Below are positions 16,284 through 25,739 of a stretch of 42,614 bases of DNA, piece by piece (within the stretch, counting starts at the first letter, position 1; each line of letters opens with the position of its first letter). The notes below the pieces were generated by a model, which saw only the letters and a program-made list of their open reading frames with translations, searched no databases and had not been told where the DNA came from. The DNA comes from Klebsiella pneumoniae (GTDB taxonomy: Bacteria > Myxococcota_A > UBA796 > SXON01). The stretch is taken from positions 1 through 42,614 of the forward strand of contig CAMAWH010000042.1 of assembly GCA_945861635.1 (NCBI GenBank), in the 5' to 3' direction. A program made the position numbers and the translations under genes.

Positions 16284-19115
16284 ATGACACCGTTCATCCT
16301 GTTCGCCATCGCCTGCGGGCCAGGGGAGGCGGCCACGGAAGCTGGCGGGTGCCCCGCTGCGGAGCTACGGGACAATGCCGGGGTGTGCGTGCCCGCGGCG
16401 TGCGGCGCAGCGATTCCCGAGGGTGACGTTACCGTTTCGCCCGGAGAATCGATCCAGGATGCGGCGGATCACCTCGGCAGCGGCGTGCTCGTCCTGGGCG
16501 CCGGCACCTGGAAGGAAACGTTGGTCTTCGACGAGGCGCATGACGGACTCACCCTGGCCGGCCGCTGCCCAGCGTTGACGATCATCGACGGTTCCGACGC
16601 TGCGGACACCTTGACGACCATCGAATTGGATGTCCGCCGGCAGCAGGCGTTCACCCTCCGCGACTTCACCGTGACGGGTGGCACCGACGGAGGCATCGGC
16701 GGGAGCGCGCCGGACGCTACTCTGGAGCGTCTTTGGATCCTGAACAACCAGACGTTTGGCATCGCCATCGAAGGCGCTGGGACCGTGGACATGCGCGACA
16801 TTCGGGTTTCTGAAACGCGATCGGGGCCGCGCGGCACGTTCGGCATCGGGTTGGCGTTCTCGGGAGGTGCGACGGTTGCGGGGGAACGCGTCGTCGTCCT
16901 GGAGAGTCAAGAAACCGGCATCTACGTCGCCGGCGCCGACGTGACGCTCACTGACGTCGAAGTTGGCGACACACGCGCAGCAGACGACGGCTACGGCGGC
17001 TACGGCATTTACCTTAGCGGCGGCTCACTTTCCCTCGAACGAGCGAGGGTGCATCACAACGTCGAGGTGGGCGTTTTGGTCGATTCTGGCGGTTCGCTCG
17101 CACTCCACGATGTCGAGATTGCGGACACCATGCCCGCAGCGGCACGGCAAGGCGGCTACGGTCTCTTCCTCCTCGACAACGCCATGGGCGATGCGGACGG
17201 CCTGACACTCCGCGGAAACACAGGGTACGGCGCCGTAGCCGTCGGGGCAACGCTCGCGATCCGCAACGCGCTGGTCGAGGGAACCCTCCACTCCCCCGAC
17301 GACGGGAAGGCAACCGGCGTCGATGCTCAGGGTTTGGCCACGGTCTCCGTGTCCTCGAGCGTGATTCGCGGGAACGACGGCGCGGGGGTGACCGCCTTTG
17401 GTGCGGGCACGTCGGTCGCGCTGCACGGCGTGCTCGTCGAAAACGGGGGGCGCGGAGCTGAAATCGCAAGCGGGGCGACGCTTTCCGCCACCTCCTGCAC
17501 GTTCACCGGAGGCCGCGGTACCGGCATCGCCGTGTCGGACGTCGGCACGCACGTCCACCTGACGGACGTCGCAATCGCAGAGACCCAGACCGTCGACGGC
17601 GTGGCGGGAGAGGGACTGTTCGTTCAACAGGGAGCGGTTGCCACATTGGCGTCCGTGCGACTTTCCCAAAATCATCGCGCCGCGGTCGTGGTGACCGGAA
17701 CCGGAAGCATCATCCAGGGCGCAAACGTCACCGTCACAAGTACGCAGTCCATGGAAAACGGCGAAGGTGGACTTGGCCTCCTTGCCGACGACGGCGGCAC
17801 CTTGGACCTCACCGGCGCGTGGGTGCGAGACTCCATCCAGTATGGAGTGGCCGCCGCGAGGGGTGGGTCGGTCCTGCTGCGAGACTGCGCGATTTCCGGC
17901 GTGCGACACGACGATCTCAGCGCTGAAGCGGGGACCGTGACCGGGGGTGGCGTGGTTGCCATCCTTGGATCCAATCTTCGCCTGGAACGATGCACCATTG
18001 GAAACACCGAAGCGCTCGGAGTCGGTGTCAGCGGTGTCGGCAGCACGGCGTTCCTGACCGATCTCGCCATCACGGGCATCCTGCCCAGCGTGACGGTGGC
18101 GCAGGGCCACGGCTTAGCCATCGGCGACGGCGGACGTGTTTTGGCATCGCGCGTCCGTATCGAAGGCGCGAACGGCGCGGGCGTCGTCGTCAGCGGTGCC
18201 GACACCGCGCTCACCGCAACCGACCTGAATGTGGGCCATGCTCGGGCGGCGGCGATCGGCTCCGGCGGCGCCATCGAGATCGGCGATCGTGCCACCGCCA
18301 CTCTTGCTCGCGTCCACGTCACCGACCAACAGGGGCACGCGGTTTTCGCGGATCTCGGCGCTAGCGTGGCCATCGACGCGCTCAGAGTGCAGGCGATGCG
18401 CCCAAGTGCGCGGTACGCCGACGTCATCGCCGTCATTGCGCAACGCGACGCTCACATCGAAATTTCTGACCTGACGATGACCGACGTGAGCGGCCCCGGA
18501 CTCAGCGCGACCGAGGGCGGCAGCATCGTGTGCACCGGATGCTCGATCGAACACGCCGCCTTCGCTGGAGTCGTTGCCTTCGGTGGTTCGATCGACCTGC
18601 GGGGCTGCCGGATCGCGAACACCGCCGCGGACGTCAGCAAGGGCGGCGGGCTCGGCGTGTACGCGAATGGGTGGGGAGGGCGGACGGCGCTGAGCCTGAG
18701 CGACTGTGAGGTTTCGGGTAGCCCGGTGGCGGCGGTTTGGCTGGAAGGTGACGTGCGCGCGCTTATTGCCGACAGCGCACTCAACGGCGGGCCGGGCTGG
18801 GCCTTGCGGGAGGGCCTGCTCCTCCACGGCAACGCCTTGTATGCCCGCGACACGCCTTCCGACGCGGTTGTGCTCGCGCGCACGACCCTTTCTGGCAGCG
18901 CCGTCGCCGCGCTCCTGGATGGCGGAACGGCCAGCTTTTCCGACATGGTCTGGCTGGAGAACACCGTCGATCTCGTCCAGCAGCGGTGTGAGGGGGTAGC
19001 TCTGCCCACGGGCGCGAGCGCTCCGACGACGCTCGGCTGTCCCGAGAGCGACCTGCCAACGCTCAACCTGTACTACGACCCAGGGCTGGTCGAGCCCGTT
19101 GCTGCGAGCGAGTGA
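16284..19115 (+). CDS. Right-handed beta-helix lipoprotein
   Basis: The 943-residue protein has a short lipoprotein signal (MTPFILFAIAC) and a Cys-containing head (about 20-50). From residue 55 to near the end it has repeating turns of 20-25 residues typical of the parallel beta-helix (pectate-lyase-like) fold. The opening VSPGESIQDAADHL is the usual N-cap, and repeats run as in TLERLWILNNQTFGIAIEGAG. No catalytic motif of a polysaccharide lyase is evident, so a binding or structural surface role is more likely. It begins 24 bp after rpmB, probably by read-through. Its TGA overlaps a GTG start of the next beta-helix gene (GTGA), so the two may be coupled. Confidence 0.85.
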   Translation: MTPFILFAIACGPGEAATEAGGCPAAELRDNAGVCVPAACGAAIPEGDVTVSPGESIQDAADHLGSGVLVLGAGTWKETLVFDEAHDGLTLAGRCPALTIIDGSDAADTLTTIELDVRRQQAFTLRDFTVTGGTDGGIGGSAPDATLERLWILNNQTFGIAIEGAGTVDMRDIRVSETRSGPRGTFGIGLAFSGGATVAGERVVVLESQETGIYVAGADVTLTDVEVGDTRAADDGYGGYGIYLSGGSLSLERARVHHNVEVGVLVDSGGSLALHDVEIADTMPAAARQGGYGLFLLDNAMGDADGLTLRGNTGYGAVAVGATLAIRNALVEGTLHSPDDGKATGVDAQGLATVSVSSSVIRGNDGAGVTAFGAGTSVALHGVLVENGGRGAEIASGATLSATSCTFTGGRGTGIAVSDVGTHVHLTDVAIAETQTVDGVAGEGLFVQQGAVATLASVRLSQNHRAAVVVTGTGSIIQGANVTVTSTQSMENGEGGLGLLADDGGTLDLTGAWVRDSIQYGVAAARGGSVLLRDCAISGVRHDDLSAEAGTVTGGGVVAILGSNLRLERCTIGNTEALGVGVSGVGSTAFLTDLAITGILPSVTVAQGHGLAIGDGGRVLASRVRIEGANGAGVVVSGADTALTATDLNVGHARAAAIGSGGAIEIGDRATATLARVHVTDQQGHAVFADLGASVAIDALRVQAMRPSARYADVIAVIAQRDAHIEISDLTMTDVSGPGLSATEGGSIVCTGCSIEHAAFAGVVAFGGSIDLRGCRIANTAADVSKGGGLGVYANGWGGRTALSLSDCEVSGSPVAAVWLEGDVRALIADSALNGGPGWALREGLLLHGNALYARDTPSDAVVLARTTLSGSAVAALLDGGTASFSDMVWLENTVDLVQQRCEGVALPTGASAPTTLGCPESDLPTLNLYYDPGLVEPVAASE

Positions 19116-21451
19116 GGAGCGGTCTTCCTGCCAAGATCGTGTACACTCGGTGGGTGCGCTGTCCGCTCGCTCGCCTCACCGTCCTTCTGGTCCTCGCGGC
19201 GTTCCACACCCACGCGGCCGCAGCAGCGACATGGAGCGTGGACGACAGTGGTGGGGCCGACTTTACCGACATCGCCTCCGCAATGGCGGTCGCCTTGGCC
19301 GGCGATACCATCGAGGTGAGGGCCGGAACGTATGGTCCGTTTGCGATCATGCAGGAGATGGCGGTGATTGGCGTGGATGGGGCAGCGGCAACCAGCGTTA
19401 TCGGCGAAGGCATGGGCGCGGCCCAGATCTTCGCCGACGCCACGGTGACCGGCCTCACCTTCGAGAACGTCGGCGCAACCGCGGTTGTCATCGAAAATAG
19501 CACCGTTGTCATGGAGGACGTCGTCGTCCGCGACTCCGGAGATGTCACGTTGGTGGCCGGCGGCATGCATATCAGCAACAGTGCGGTCACCCTGTCCAAC
19601 TGCACGTTCAACCACAACGCGGCATACGCGGGGGGGGCGCTTGCAGTCGACACCGGCAGCACGCTGAGCCTCACACAGTGTGCATTTTCCGGAAACGCGT
19701 CGTCGCACGATGGGGGCGCGCTCCACGTGTCCGGCAACGTCGCCGTTTCCGCATCGAACACCACCTATGACGCGAACTATTCCTCCACGGGGAGCGGCGG
19801 TGCCGTCTACATCGGCGCCCAAAGCCACCTGACAGAAGACCACGGCAGCTATGCAGACAACACCGCCTACGCGAACGGCGGTTCCATCTATGGCTACGAC
19901 GGCGCCCGGATCGACGTGGCGGACACGACGTACTCCGATGGCACCGCACTGTACGGGTATGGCGGCAACATCCACCTGTACTACCGCGGTTATCTCCGAG
20001 CGACCGACGTGACCTTTACCGGCGGATTGAGCTACTACGACGGCGGAAATGTCTATCTGAGCTACCTCGATCAGGAGTCCACGTTCGACAGGGTGACCGT
20101 GCGAGACGGCGTCGCACAATACTCAAGCGGCGGCGGGATGGAGGTCTACTACTACTCCGACGTGCGCATCCGCGACTCAGCGATCGTGGACAATCAGGCC
20201 TATGCGTCGGGTGGCGGCCTGTATCTCAGCTACGCAACGCGCGCGATCATCGAGCGAACGGATGTGAGTGACAACCGTACAACGCTGCTCAACGGCGGAG
20301 GCCTGGCCTTCGACGCCATGCTGGCTGCGAGCGCCGACCTGAGTATCACAGACTCCACCTTTCATCGAAACGTCGCGGGCGCCCAGGGGGGAGGGATTTT
20401 TGCCAACGTACCTGTCGCAATCACGATCAGTGACACGACGGTGAGCCACAACGTCGCTGGCGCCACGAGTTTTGGCGGCGGCGTGCACCTCCGCCAACCC
20501 GGCAGTGTCACCTTCACGAACAATCGCGTCACCTCCAACGCAGGCGGATATGGCGGCGGCATCTACGCCGAGTCCTTTCCCGGGCGGGACATCGACGACC
20601 TGTGGTCGAACAACATCATTGCCAGCAATCAGGCCCGGATCGGCGGTGGCGCATGTTTCGTCTACGACGTCCAAACGACCTTCGTCAACAACACCGTCGT
20701 AGAGAATGCCGCCTCGGAGGCAGCCGGTGGACTGTGCGCCAGTGAAAACGGACTCGACCTGCGAAACAACATTTTCGCCTACACCCGGAGCGGCGCGGCG
20801 CTCCATCTCTACGACGCGGAAAGCGTTGACGCGCTCGTCTTCGGCTACAACGACTGGGCAGAGAACGCAGGCGGCGATGGGGGCGGAATGGCCCCCGCAA
20901 TCGCCGGCACGAACCTCTTCGTCGATCCGGAATTTCTACGATACTCGGCGAACGGGATCGAGGATGACAGCTTCCTTCTGGGAGCGGAAAGCCCGATGAT
21001 CGACGCCGGTGACCCGGGAATGGATGATTTGGATGGCACCCGCAGCGATATCGGTGCCACGGGCGGCTCCCGCCGCGTCGTCACCGACACCGACCTCGAC
21101 GGCTTCGACTCCAACGCCGACTGTGATGACGATGACGCCTCCGTGTATCCTGGCGCGGCAGACGTTTGGTATGACGGTGTGGACACCAATTGCGACGGCG
21201 CGGCCGACGACGATCAGGACGCGGATGGCGTCGTTCTGGCCAACGATTGTGATGACACCGATGCCAGCCGCACGGCCGACTGCAGCACGCCCGACGAAGT
21301 TCCGGCAGGCGAATCCGGCGGCGTCGCTGGCGCCGACTGCGGCTGCCAAACAACGGCGCCGGGCTCCTCGGCGTACCTCCTGTTCGCCCTTTCACTGCTG
21401 CGCCGGCGCTACGCCAGCAAACCGTCCACGCGGGCCACGCCCGGCAAGTAG
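19112..21451 (+). CDS. Beta-helix surface protein with MopE repeats and MYXO-CTERM-like tail
   Basis: The protein has up to 779 residues. GTG 19112 overlaps the previous stop, but GTG 19139 or 19154 would leave a more usual signal peptide (LARLTVLLVLAAFHTHAAAA). About residues 40-620 form a right-handed beta-helix with polymorphic-outer-membrane-type repeats such as SNCTFNHNAAYAGGAL and GGGIFANV. Two Asp/Cys MopE-type repeats follow (TDLDGFDSNADCDDDD and DADGVVLANDCDDTD). The tail DCGCQT, a hydrophobic stretch (SSAYLLFALSLL) and RRRYASK resembles MYXO-CTERM, a signal for myxosortase processing and surface display. An extension of about 11 residues after the Arg cluster is unusual. The last 43 bp overlap the DUF1501 gene on the other strand. 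Confidence 0.82.
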   Translation: MRSGLPAKIVYTRWVRCPLARLTVLLVLAAFHTHAAAAATWSVDDSGGADFTDIASAMAVALAGDTIEVRAGTYGPFAIMQEMAVIGVDGAAATSVIGEGMGAAQIFADATVTGLTFENVGATAVVIENSTVVMEDVVVRDSGDVTLVAGGMHISNSAVTLSNCTFNHNAAYAGGALAVDTGSTLSLTQCAFSGNASSHDGGALHVSGNVAVSASNTTYDANYSSTGSGGAVYIGAQSHLTEDHGSYADNTAYANGGSIYGYDGARIDVADTTYSDGTALYGYGGNIHLYYRGYLRATDVTFTGGLSYYDGGNVYLSYLDQESTFDRVTVRDGVAQYSSGGGMEVYYYSDVRIRDSAIVDNQAYASGGGLYLSYATRAIIERTDVSDNRTTLLNGGGLAFDAMLAASADLSITDSTFHRNVAGAQGGGIFANVPVAITISDTTVSHNVAGATSFGGGVHLRQPGSVTFTNNRVTSNAGGYGGGIYAESFPGRDIDDLWSNNIIASNQARIGGGACFVYDVQTTFVNNTVVENAASEAAGGLCASENGLDLRNNIFAYTRSGAALHLYDAESVDALVFGYNDWAENAGGDGGGMAPAIAGTNLFVDPEFLRYSANGIEDDSFLLGAESPMIDAGDPGMDDLDGTRSDIGATGGSRRVVTDTDLDGFDSNADCDDDDASVYPGAADVWYDGVDTNCDGAADDDQDADGVVLANDCDDTDASRTADCSTPDEVPAGESGGVAGADCGCQTTAPGSSAYLLFALSLLRRRYASKPSTRATPGK

Positions 21452-22680
21452 TCCTCACTGTCCACGTCGGCGAGCGCCAACAACGTGGCCCCAAGGACAT
21501 CCGAGCTGAGACTCTGACCGGCGTCGTCATCGACCTCCGCCGACGCCAGATCCAGCTTCTTTCCATAATAAAGCGCATCATACGCGCCGACCACGCGGTT
21601 CCCCGTGACGCCCGCCCCGACCAACATTGCCGAGGTGTAGGGCCAGTGATCCTTTCCCTGCCCTGCGTTGAGCTGCGGTGTCCTGCCCATCTCCGAGAGC
21701 ACGATTACGACCGTCTCTTCCGCCAGCGTCGCCGAGTATTCCCCGGGAACGGACGCCAACAGGTCCATCAACCCGCCAAGCCCTTTGAAGAGCATCTCGA
21801 AATTCTGGCTCTGGTAGATGTCGTTCGCGACGTGCGTGTCCCATCCGTTGTACGAGAACGAGAGCGTCACACAGCGCGATACGCCCAGAGCCAGTACGTC
21901 CACACCGAATTTGGCCTGCTCCACGAACGTCGAACCTTGACTCCAATCGACGATGTCAGCCAGCCCCTTCAGGCTCCGCGCCCGCTGCAGCGATGTTGCA
22001 TAAGCCGCCGCCAAGGTCGCTTCCCTCCCCGGCACGGCAAGCTGGGCCAACGCGGCCAGGCGCTGACTCAGATACTCGTCCATGACGGCCTCTGCCGCTT
22101 CCGCGGGTGCGGCCGTCGGAGTGTCGCTCCAGCCGATGATGGAACCATCGAGCAACGCCGGAAGTTGCCCACTTGTCCCGGTGCGGGTCACGAACGCACC
22201 GAACTCCCCCGGAAAGGAAGGTCCGGCGGCGACAACGTGGGGCAGCGCGAACTGCGCGCCCTGAACTCCGGCCATGATCGCCGGCCAATCACTGGCGTCC
22301 TGACGGGTCGTGCCCGTCATCGCAAGACGCAGGCAGTTTTCGTGCGCGACACTCGGCACGAGAATCCCCTTCACAATCAGCGTGTCGCCGTAGTACCTCT
22401 CCATGAAGGCCCTGACCGATGGGCGCATTTCATGGTCAACGAAGGTGACGTTTCCCATGCTGGCCGATTGGGCGGCACGCTCCATGTCCACGCTGAGATT
22501 GTCGAACTCGGGGGCAAACACGCGTGTCGGGTCCCAGCCGCCATAGTTCATGACAAAGATGAACTTTCGACGGTTACCCACCGGCGCATCGGCCGCCAAT
22601 GCCCGACGCAACGGCAGGGTTGCCACGGCGATCAGGCCTCCCATCGTGAGACTGCTGTGCAGGAACGTTCGGCGTTGCAT
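21409..22680 (-). CDS. DUF1501 family protein, Tat-exported
   Basis: The 423-residue protein starts at ATG 22680 with GGAGG 6 bases upstream. It carries a twin-arginine signal (MQRRTFLHSS...ALA), so it should be exported folded. The body is DUF1501, a member of the alkaline phosphatase/sulfatase-like superfamily. Evidence is the opening KFIFVMNYGGWDP, the central YNGWDTH and the hallmark segment LSEMGRTPQLNAGQGKDHWP. DUF1501 proteins have no settled function and are typically encoded beside DUF1549/1553/1588-type proteins, as here: the DUF1588-type gene ends 12 bp upstream. It is the last gene of a packed minus-strand run and overlaps the convergent beta-helix gene by 43 bp at its 3' end. Confidence 0.9.
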   Translation of the reverse strand: MQRRTFLHSSLTMGGLIAVATLPLRRALAADAPVGNRRKFIFVMNYGGWDPTRVFAPEFDNLSVDMERAAQSASMGNVTFVDHEMRPSVRAFMERYYGDTLIVKGILVPSVAHENCLRLAMTGTTRQDASDWPAIMAGVQGAQFALPHVVAAGPSFPGEFGAFVTRTGTSGQLPALLDGSIIGWSDTPTAAPAEAAEAVMDEYLSQRLAALAQLAVPGREATLAAAYATSLQRARSLKGLADIVDWSQGSTFVEQAKFGVDVLALGVSRCVTLSFSYNGWDTHVANDIYQSQNFEMLFKGLGGLMDLLASVPGEYSATLAEETVVIVLSEMGRTPQLNAGQGKDHWPYTSAMLVGAGVTGNRVVGAYDALYYGKKLDLASAEVDDDAGQSLSSDVLGATLLALADVDSEDYLPGVARVDGLLA

Positions 22681-22692
22681 CGGCAGCCTCCG

Positions 22693-24312
22693 CTAGTAAA
22701 AGATGAACGCGGGGTCGCGCAGTAACAGGGCCACCACATCCGCCCATGCCCCTTCCGTCGTGGCTTCCGCCTCGTACAAGGACTGCCAAACGGCCGCGTT
22801 GGCCGCGACCTCTGGTCCGTCTACCGCGATGTGGTTGCCAAAGATGCGAAGGTGAAGGGCGGCGATCTGACCCGCGAACGCGGCAGGGTCCGAGGACGGC
22901 GTCGTCGCGAGTGTGCCGGCAGCAAATAGCCGCCAATGCGAAGGATCCGCCTGGTCGGAAGCCACCACCGCGCGCGCTGCCGCTTCCGCGAGGCGTTCCT
23001 GCACCAACACCATCGTTGCCGTGGACTGGTCCGCAGCCCGGGTAGAATACACGCCATCCACCCCACCGGCCAGCGTCCGAAGCCCGTAGGTATCGGTCTG
23101 CAGCATGTCATAGCCGGCGTAGACGAAGCGAAAGCCCGTGATATCCTCTACCGCCGACGCGAGTTGGTCCGCCGACATCAGCTTGCGGTTGGCGTGTGTC
23201 GCAACGGCGGACGGCGCCGCCCGGTAGGCATCACTGGCGATGACACTCGCAAACAGCGGGCGAAGCCTCATGCCATGTTGCACAAAGGCCTCCCTTTGGA
23301 CGGCCAGCGCCTGCGTGTCCGCCAGTGTGGATTCACGCTGGAGGAGTTGCTCGTAGACTTGCCGGGTCATGCACTCCGCCAAGCGCGGATCCGCCGCGAT
23401 CTGCCGCCCAAGATCGTCGATCGAATAGCCCGGAGATCCGTACCACGCGGGCTGCGCGCCGGTCATCGTCTGCCAGTACTCTTCCCGCTCCGGGTGGTAG
23501 TATGTGGTATCGGTGCGGCTGGAATAATCGTAGTAATAGAATCCCCACAGATAGCTGGCAATCGGGTCCAAGGTGGCGTGACAGGCGAGGCACCCGGGGT
23601 TGGTCTGCAAGGCCGAGTTCACGGCGTTGCTATCCAGAAGATTGATATTGCGGTCGAACTCGATGGGCTTGGACAGGTAGTCCTCACACAGGAGGATGCG
23701 GGAGATGGCGTTGGCTCGGCCTCGGTTGGCGTTTGACGTGTTGGTCATGTACCGCCACCACAGGCCGTTCGTCGTCAGCACCCCTGCCGTCGGCCGATTG
23801 TCAGTATAGTGGACCTTCTGCCAACCGGAGGCGCCGTCGGGATAGTCGGTGGGCCACGCGGCACCCAGATTTTCATCCCCCATGGACCAGGCGGCGCGAA
23901 CAATATCCGTATACGGAAGGTCGTCCTCCGCGATGGTGGACAGGATGCGCAGCGGCTCCTCTCCTACAGAGCGGGCGAACGCCGGCTCATCCCCAAGTCC
24001 GTATTCGGCCGCACTCACGTACCAGTAGTCCTGACGTGTGAGGTAGATATTCGCGAACAAGTCCCGTACGCGCGCCCCAAAGCGCGGGTCGTGCAGGTAC
24101 CCGTCGAGGGTAGCGTCCAGCGTAGCCGGATCGGCGTCCAGCACCGCTATCTCCGCGAGGGTGGGGCGAACCCCGCGAAGGTCAAGGCTTGCGCGCTCCA
24201 GAATCGCGAGCGCGCCGAGGTGGGCGCCCCCCTGCTCCGACGCTGCCGAATTGGTGTACGGCGATTCCGGCGCGTCGGTGGCACAGCCCATCAGTACCCA
24301 AAGCGTCACCAT
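22693..24312 (-). CDS. PSCyt/DUF1588-type lipoprotein with CxxCH motif
   Basis: I choose ATG 24312, with GGGAGGGG 7 bases upstream, giving 539 residues with a lipoprotein signal (MVTLWVLMGC). The N-terminal part (RASLDLRGVRPTLAEIAVLD, then LDGYLHDPRFGARVRDLF) matches DUF1549. The centre has NPGCLACHATLDPIASYLWG, the CxxCH...DP core of DUF1588, which looks like a haem c site. DPRLAECMTRQVYEQLL resembles DUF1585. SDAYRAAP with RKLMSADQLASAVEDITG resembles DUF1553. Mixing these parts in one protein is unusual. The gene start overlaps the upstream stop by 7 bases, so translation is coupled. The family is paired with DUF1501 proteins in Planctomycetes and Myxococcota; the role is unknown. Confidence 0.8.
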   Translation of the reverse strand: MVTLWVLMGCATDAPESPYTNSAASEQGGAHLGALAILERASLDLRGVRPTLAEIAVLDADPATLDATLDGYLHDPRFGARVRDLFANIYLTRQDYWYVSAAEYGLGDEPAFARSVGEEPLRILSTIAEDDLPYTDIVRAAWSMGDENLGAAWPTDYPDGASGWQKVHYTDNRPTAGVLTTNGLWWRYMTNTSNANRGRANAISRILLCEDYLSKPIEFDRNINLLDSNAVNSALQTNPGCLACHATLDPIASYLWGFYYYDYSSRTDTTYYHPEREEYWQTMTGAQPAWYGSPGYSIDDLGRQIAADPRLAECMTRQVYEQLLQRESTLADTQALAVQREAFVQHGMRLRPLFASVIASDAYRAAPSAVATHANRKLMSADQLASAVEDITGFRFVYAGYDMLQTDTYGLRTLAGGVDGVYSTRAADQSTATMVLVQERLAEAAARAVVASDQADPSHWRLFAAGTLATTPSSDPAAFAGQIAALHLRIFGNHIAVDGPEVAANAAVWQSLYEAEATTEGAWADVVALLLRDPAFIFY

Positions 24313-25259
24313 GGCCGCCCCTCCCATCCGAGCAGCGCCGAAAAATCGGGGCACACCTGTCCAAGCGATTGCCCACGCCACCACGCATCGCCACACCCGT
24401 CACATGCAGCCGGAAAGACACTGGCCCCGTGGAATGCGGGCCCGTCGAAGTGCACGTCGTACCAGCCACCCTCCCCGTCACGAACACTGATTGTACCGCC
24501 GGGCTCCGACACACACGTCGTGCCGAGCATCAGGTTCTCGCTGTAGACGTTGCCGAACGTGACCGCATTGACTTCACCTGCCAGGCCGCCAAGGCTTCCA
24601 TCGAGAGAAATCGACCTGCCTCCAGCCGAATATTCCAAGCCGATGGTATACAGATCCAAGGTGTACCCGGCCGTGAGCCACGTCGCTGCGTATTCTGGGC
24701 CCGTCCACTCAAATGCCCCTTGAATCAGCGCGTACGGCTGCCGGTAGCCGGAATATGCGAGACCATCGAAGTCGTAATAGTACGCGGATCCGGACGAATA
24801 GAGTGCCTGTCCGTCGGCGCGCAGAAACGTCGCATCGCCGTAGAAATAGTCGTAGCTGAGGTACGTACCGTAGTAGTACGAATATCGACCATCCCAGAAA
24901 TAGTAGTACGCGGAGCCCGAAAACCCGTTTCCCGACGCGGCAGTACACGAATCTGTCCAGATGTACTGATTGTAGAGTTCGAGATACTCGGGGTAATAAT
25001 AGGGACAGTCGTCATCTCTGCCGGACCAGATGGACTCTGTGGCCTGAAACAGCAGCGCCGGGTCAATGGTGAACGCCACGGCAATCGCCGCTTCGATGCC
25101 TGAAGCGACCTGATCCGTCGTGAGCGCCGGCACGGCGTCACTGCCACTATCGTCCACCAGATACGGGGATGACCCCGCATCCGCCTCATCCGCCGCAGCC
25201 TCAGGGGCCCGCGAAGCGAGGGTGGATTCGGGGGAGCAGGCGAGGGCGAGGAGGAGCAT
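24306..25259 (-). CDS. Tyr-rich lipoprotein of unknown function
   Basis: The 317-residue protein starts at ATG 25259 (GGAG 4 bases upstream) with a minimal lipoprotein signal (MLLLALAC). The region of about residues 87-210 is extraordinarily rich in Tyr, about 28 in 125 residues. It includes PYYYPEYLELYNQY and two copies of a unit beginning GSAYYY followed by an aromatic/Asp-Gly turn (near 115 and 157). The C-terminal part is beta-rich and ends with a Cys cluster (AACDGCGDAWW, VCPDF) that could bind a metal or form disulfides. I recognise no family. It lies between a CxxCH lipoprotein gene and the DUF1588-type gene, which it overlaps by 7 bases, so it is probably a subunit or partner of that exported set. 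Confidence 0.7.
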   Translation of the reverse strand: MLLLALACSPESTLASRAPEAAADEADAGSSPYLVDDSGSDAVPALTTDQVASGIEAAIAVAFTIDPALLFQATESIWSGRDDDCPYYYPEYLELYNQYIWTDSCTAASGNGFSGSAYYYFWDGRYSYYYGTYLSYDYFYGDATFLRADGQALYSSGSAYYYDFDGLAYSGYRQPYALIQGAFEWTGPEYAATWLTAGYTLDLYTIGLEYSAGGRSISLDGSLGGLAGEVNAVTFGNVYSENLMLGTTCVSEPGGTISVRDGEGGWYDVHFDGPAFHGASVFPAACDGCGDAWWRGQSLGQVCPDFSALLGWEGRPW

Positions 25260-25309
25260 CGACTCCGCGGGGGCGCGTGTGCGAAGCATACGGCGCATAC
25301 TCCGTGGGG

Positions 25310-25666
25310 TCAAGTGCCCGGCGGTGCGCAACGCAACCACCATTCCAGACGCGTCCGATCATCGGGCTCGATGCCCCCGCGGGGGGGCATGGCCGGCGTG
25401 TCACCCGTAGCGATCGCAAGAATGTTCGGCGACCATGTCCAGACTTGATCGACTGTATCAAACGTTACATTCTCCGGAGCATCGTATCGATTCACGGTCG
25501 TCGTCGCGTGGCACCCCTGACAATTCGCGAGGACGAAGCCCTCGCCAAAGTTGTTGTAGTCCACCAGGGGGACGTCCTGACAGAAGGCGTCACGTCCGCC
25601 CGAGTCCGCGCTGCCGGTGTCGTTCGGTGCAGGACAGCCGGCTAGCAAAGGCAGCAACAAGATCAT
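25310..25666 (-). CDS. Small monoheme-type c cytochrome lipoprotein
   Basis: The 118-residue protein has a lipoprotein signal (MILLLPLLAGC), a short Asp/Ser/Gly linker, and a single haem c motif in LANCQGCHAT (CxxCH). A later TPAMPPRGG supplies a Met in the position used as the second haem ligand in class I cytochromes c, followed by a C-terminal helix (DRTRLEWWLR). It should be attached to the membrane by lipid and located in the periplasm or on the outer membrane, where it could carry electrons. It precedes the Tyr-rich lipoprotein gene by 50 bp. Covalent haem attachment is predicted from the motif only. Confidence 0.75.
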   Translation of the reverse strand: MILLLPLLAGCPAPNDTGSADSGGRDAFCQDVPLVDYNNFGEGFVLANCQGCHATTTVNRYDAPENVTFDTVDQVWTWSPNILAIATGDTPAMPPRGGIEPDDRTRLEWWLRCAPPGT

Positions 25667-25739
25667 CGTGCGAGCGTAGCATCCTGTCCCCGAGGACGGT
25701 GGGGCACGGGCGGATCGACGTGCCGGCGCGGCTCTGTCT

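Noticed and set aside
21646..22725. A 359-codon plus-strand frame
   Set aside because: It lies opposite the DUF1501 gene, whose Tat signal, Shine-Dalgarno and hallmark motif settle the coding strand.
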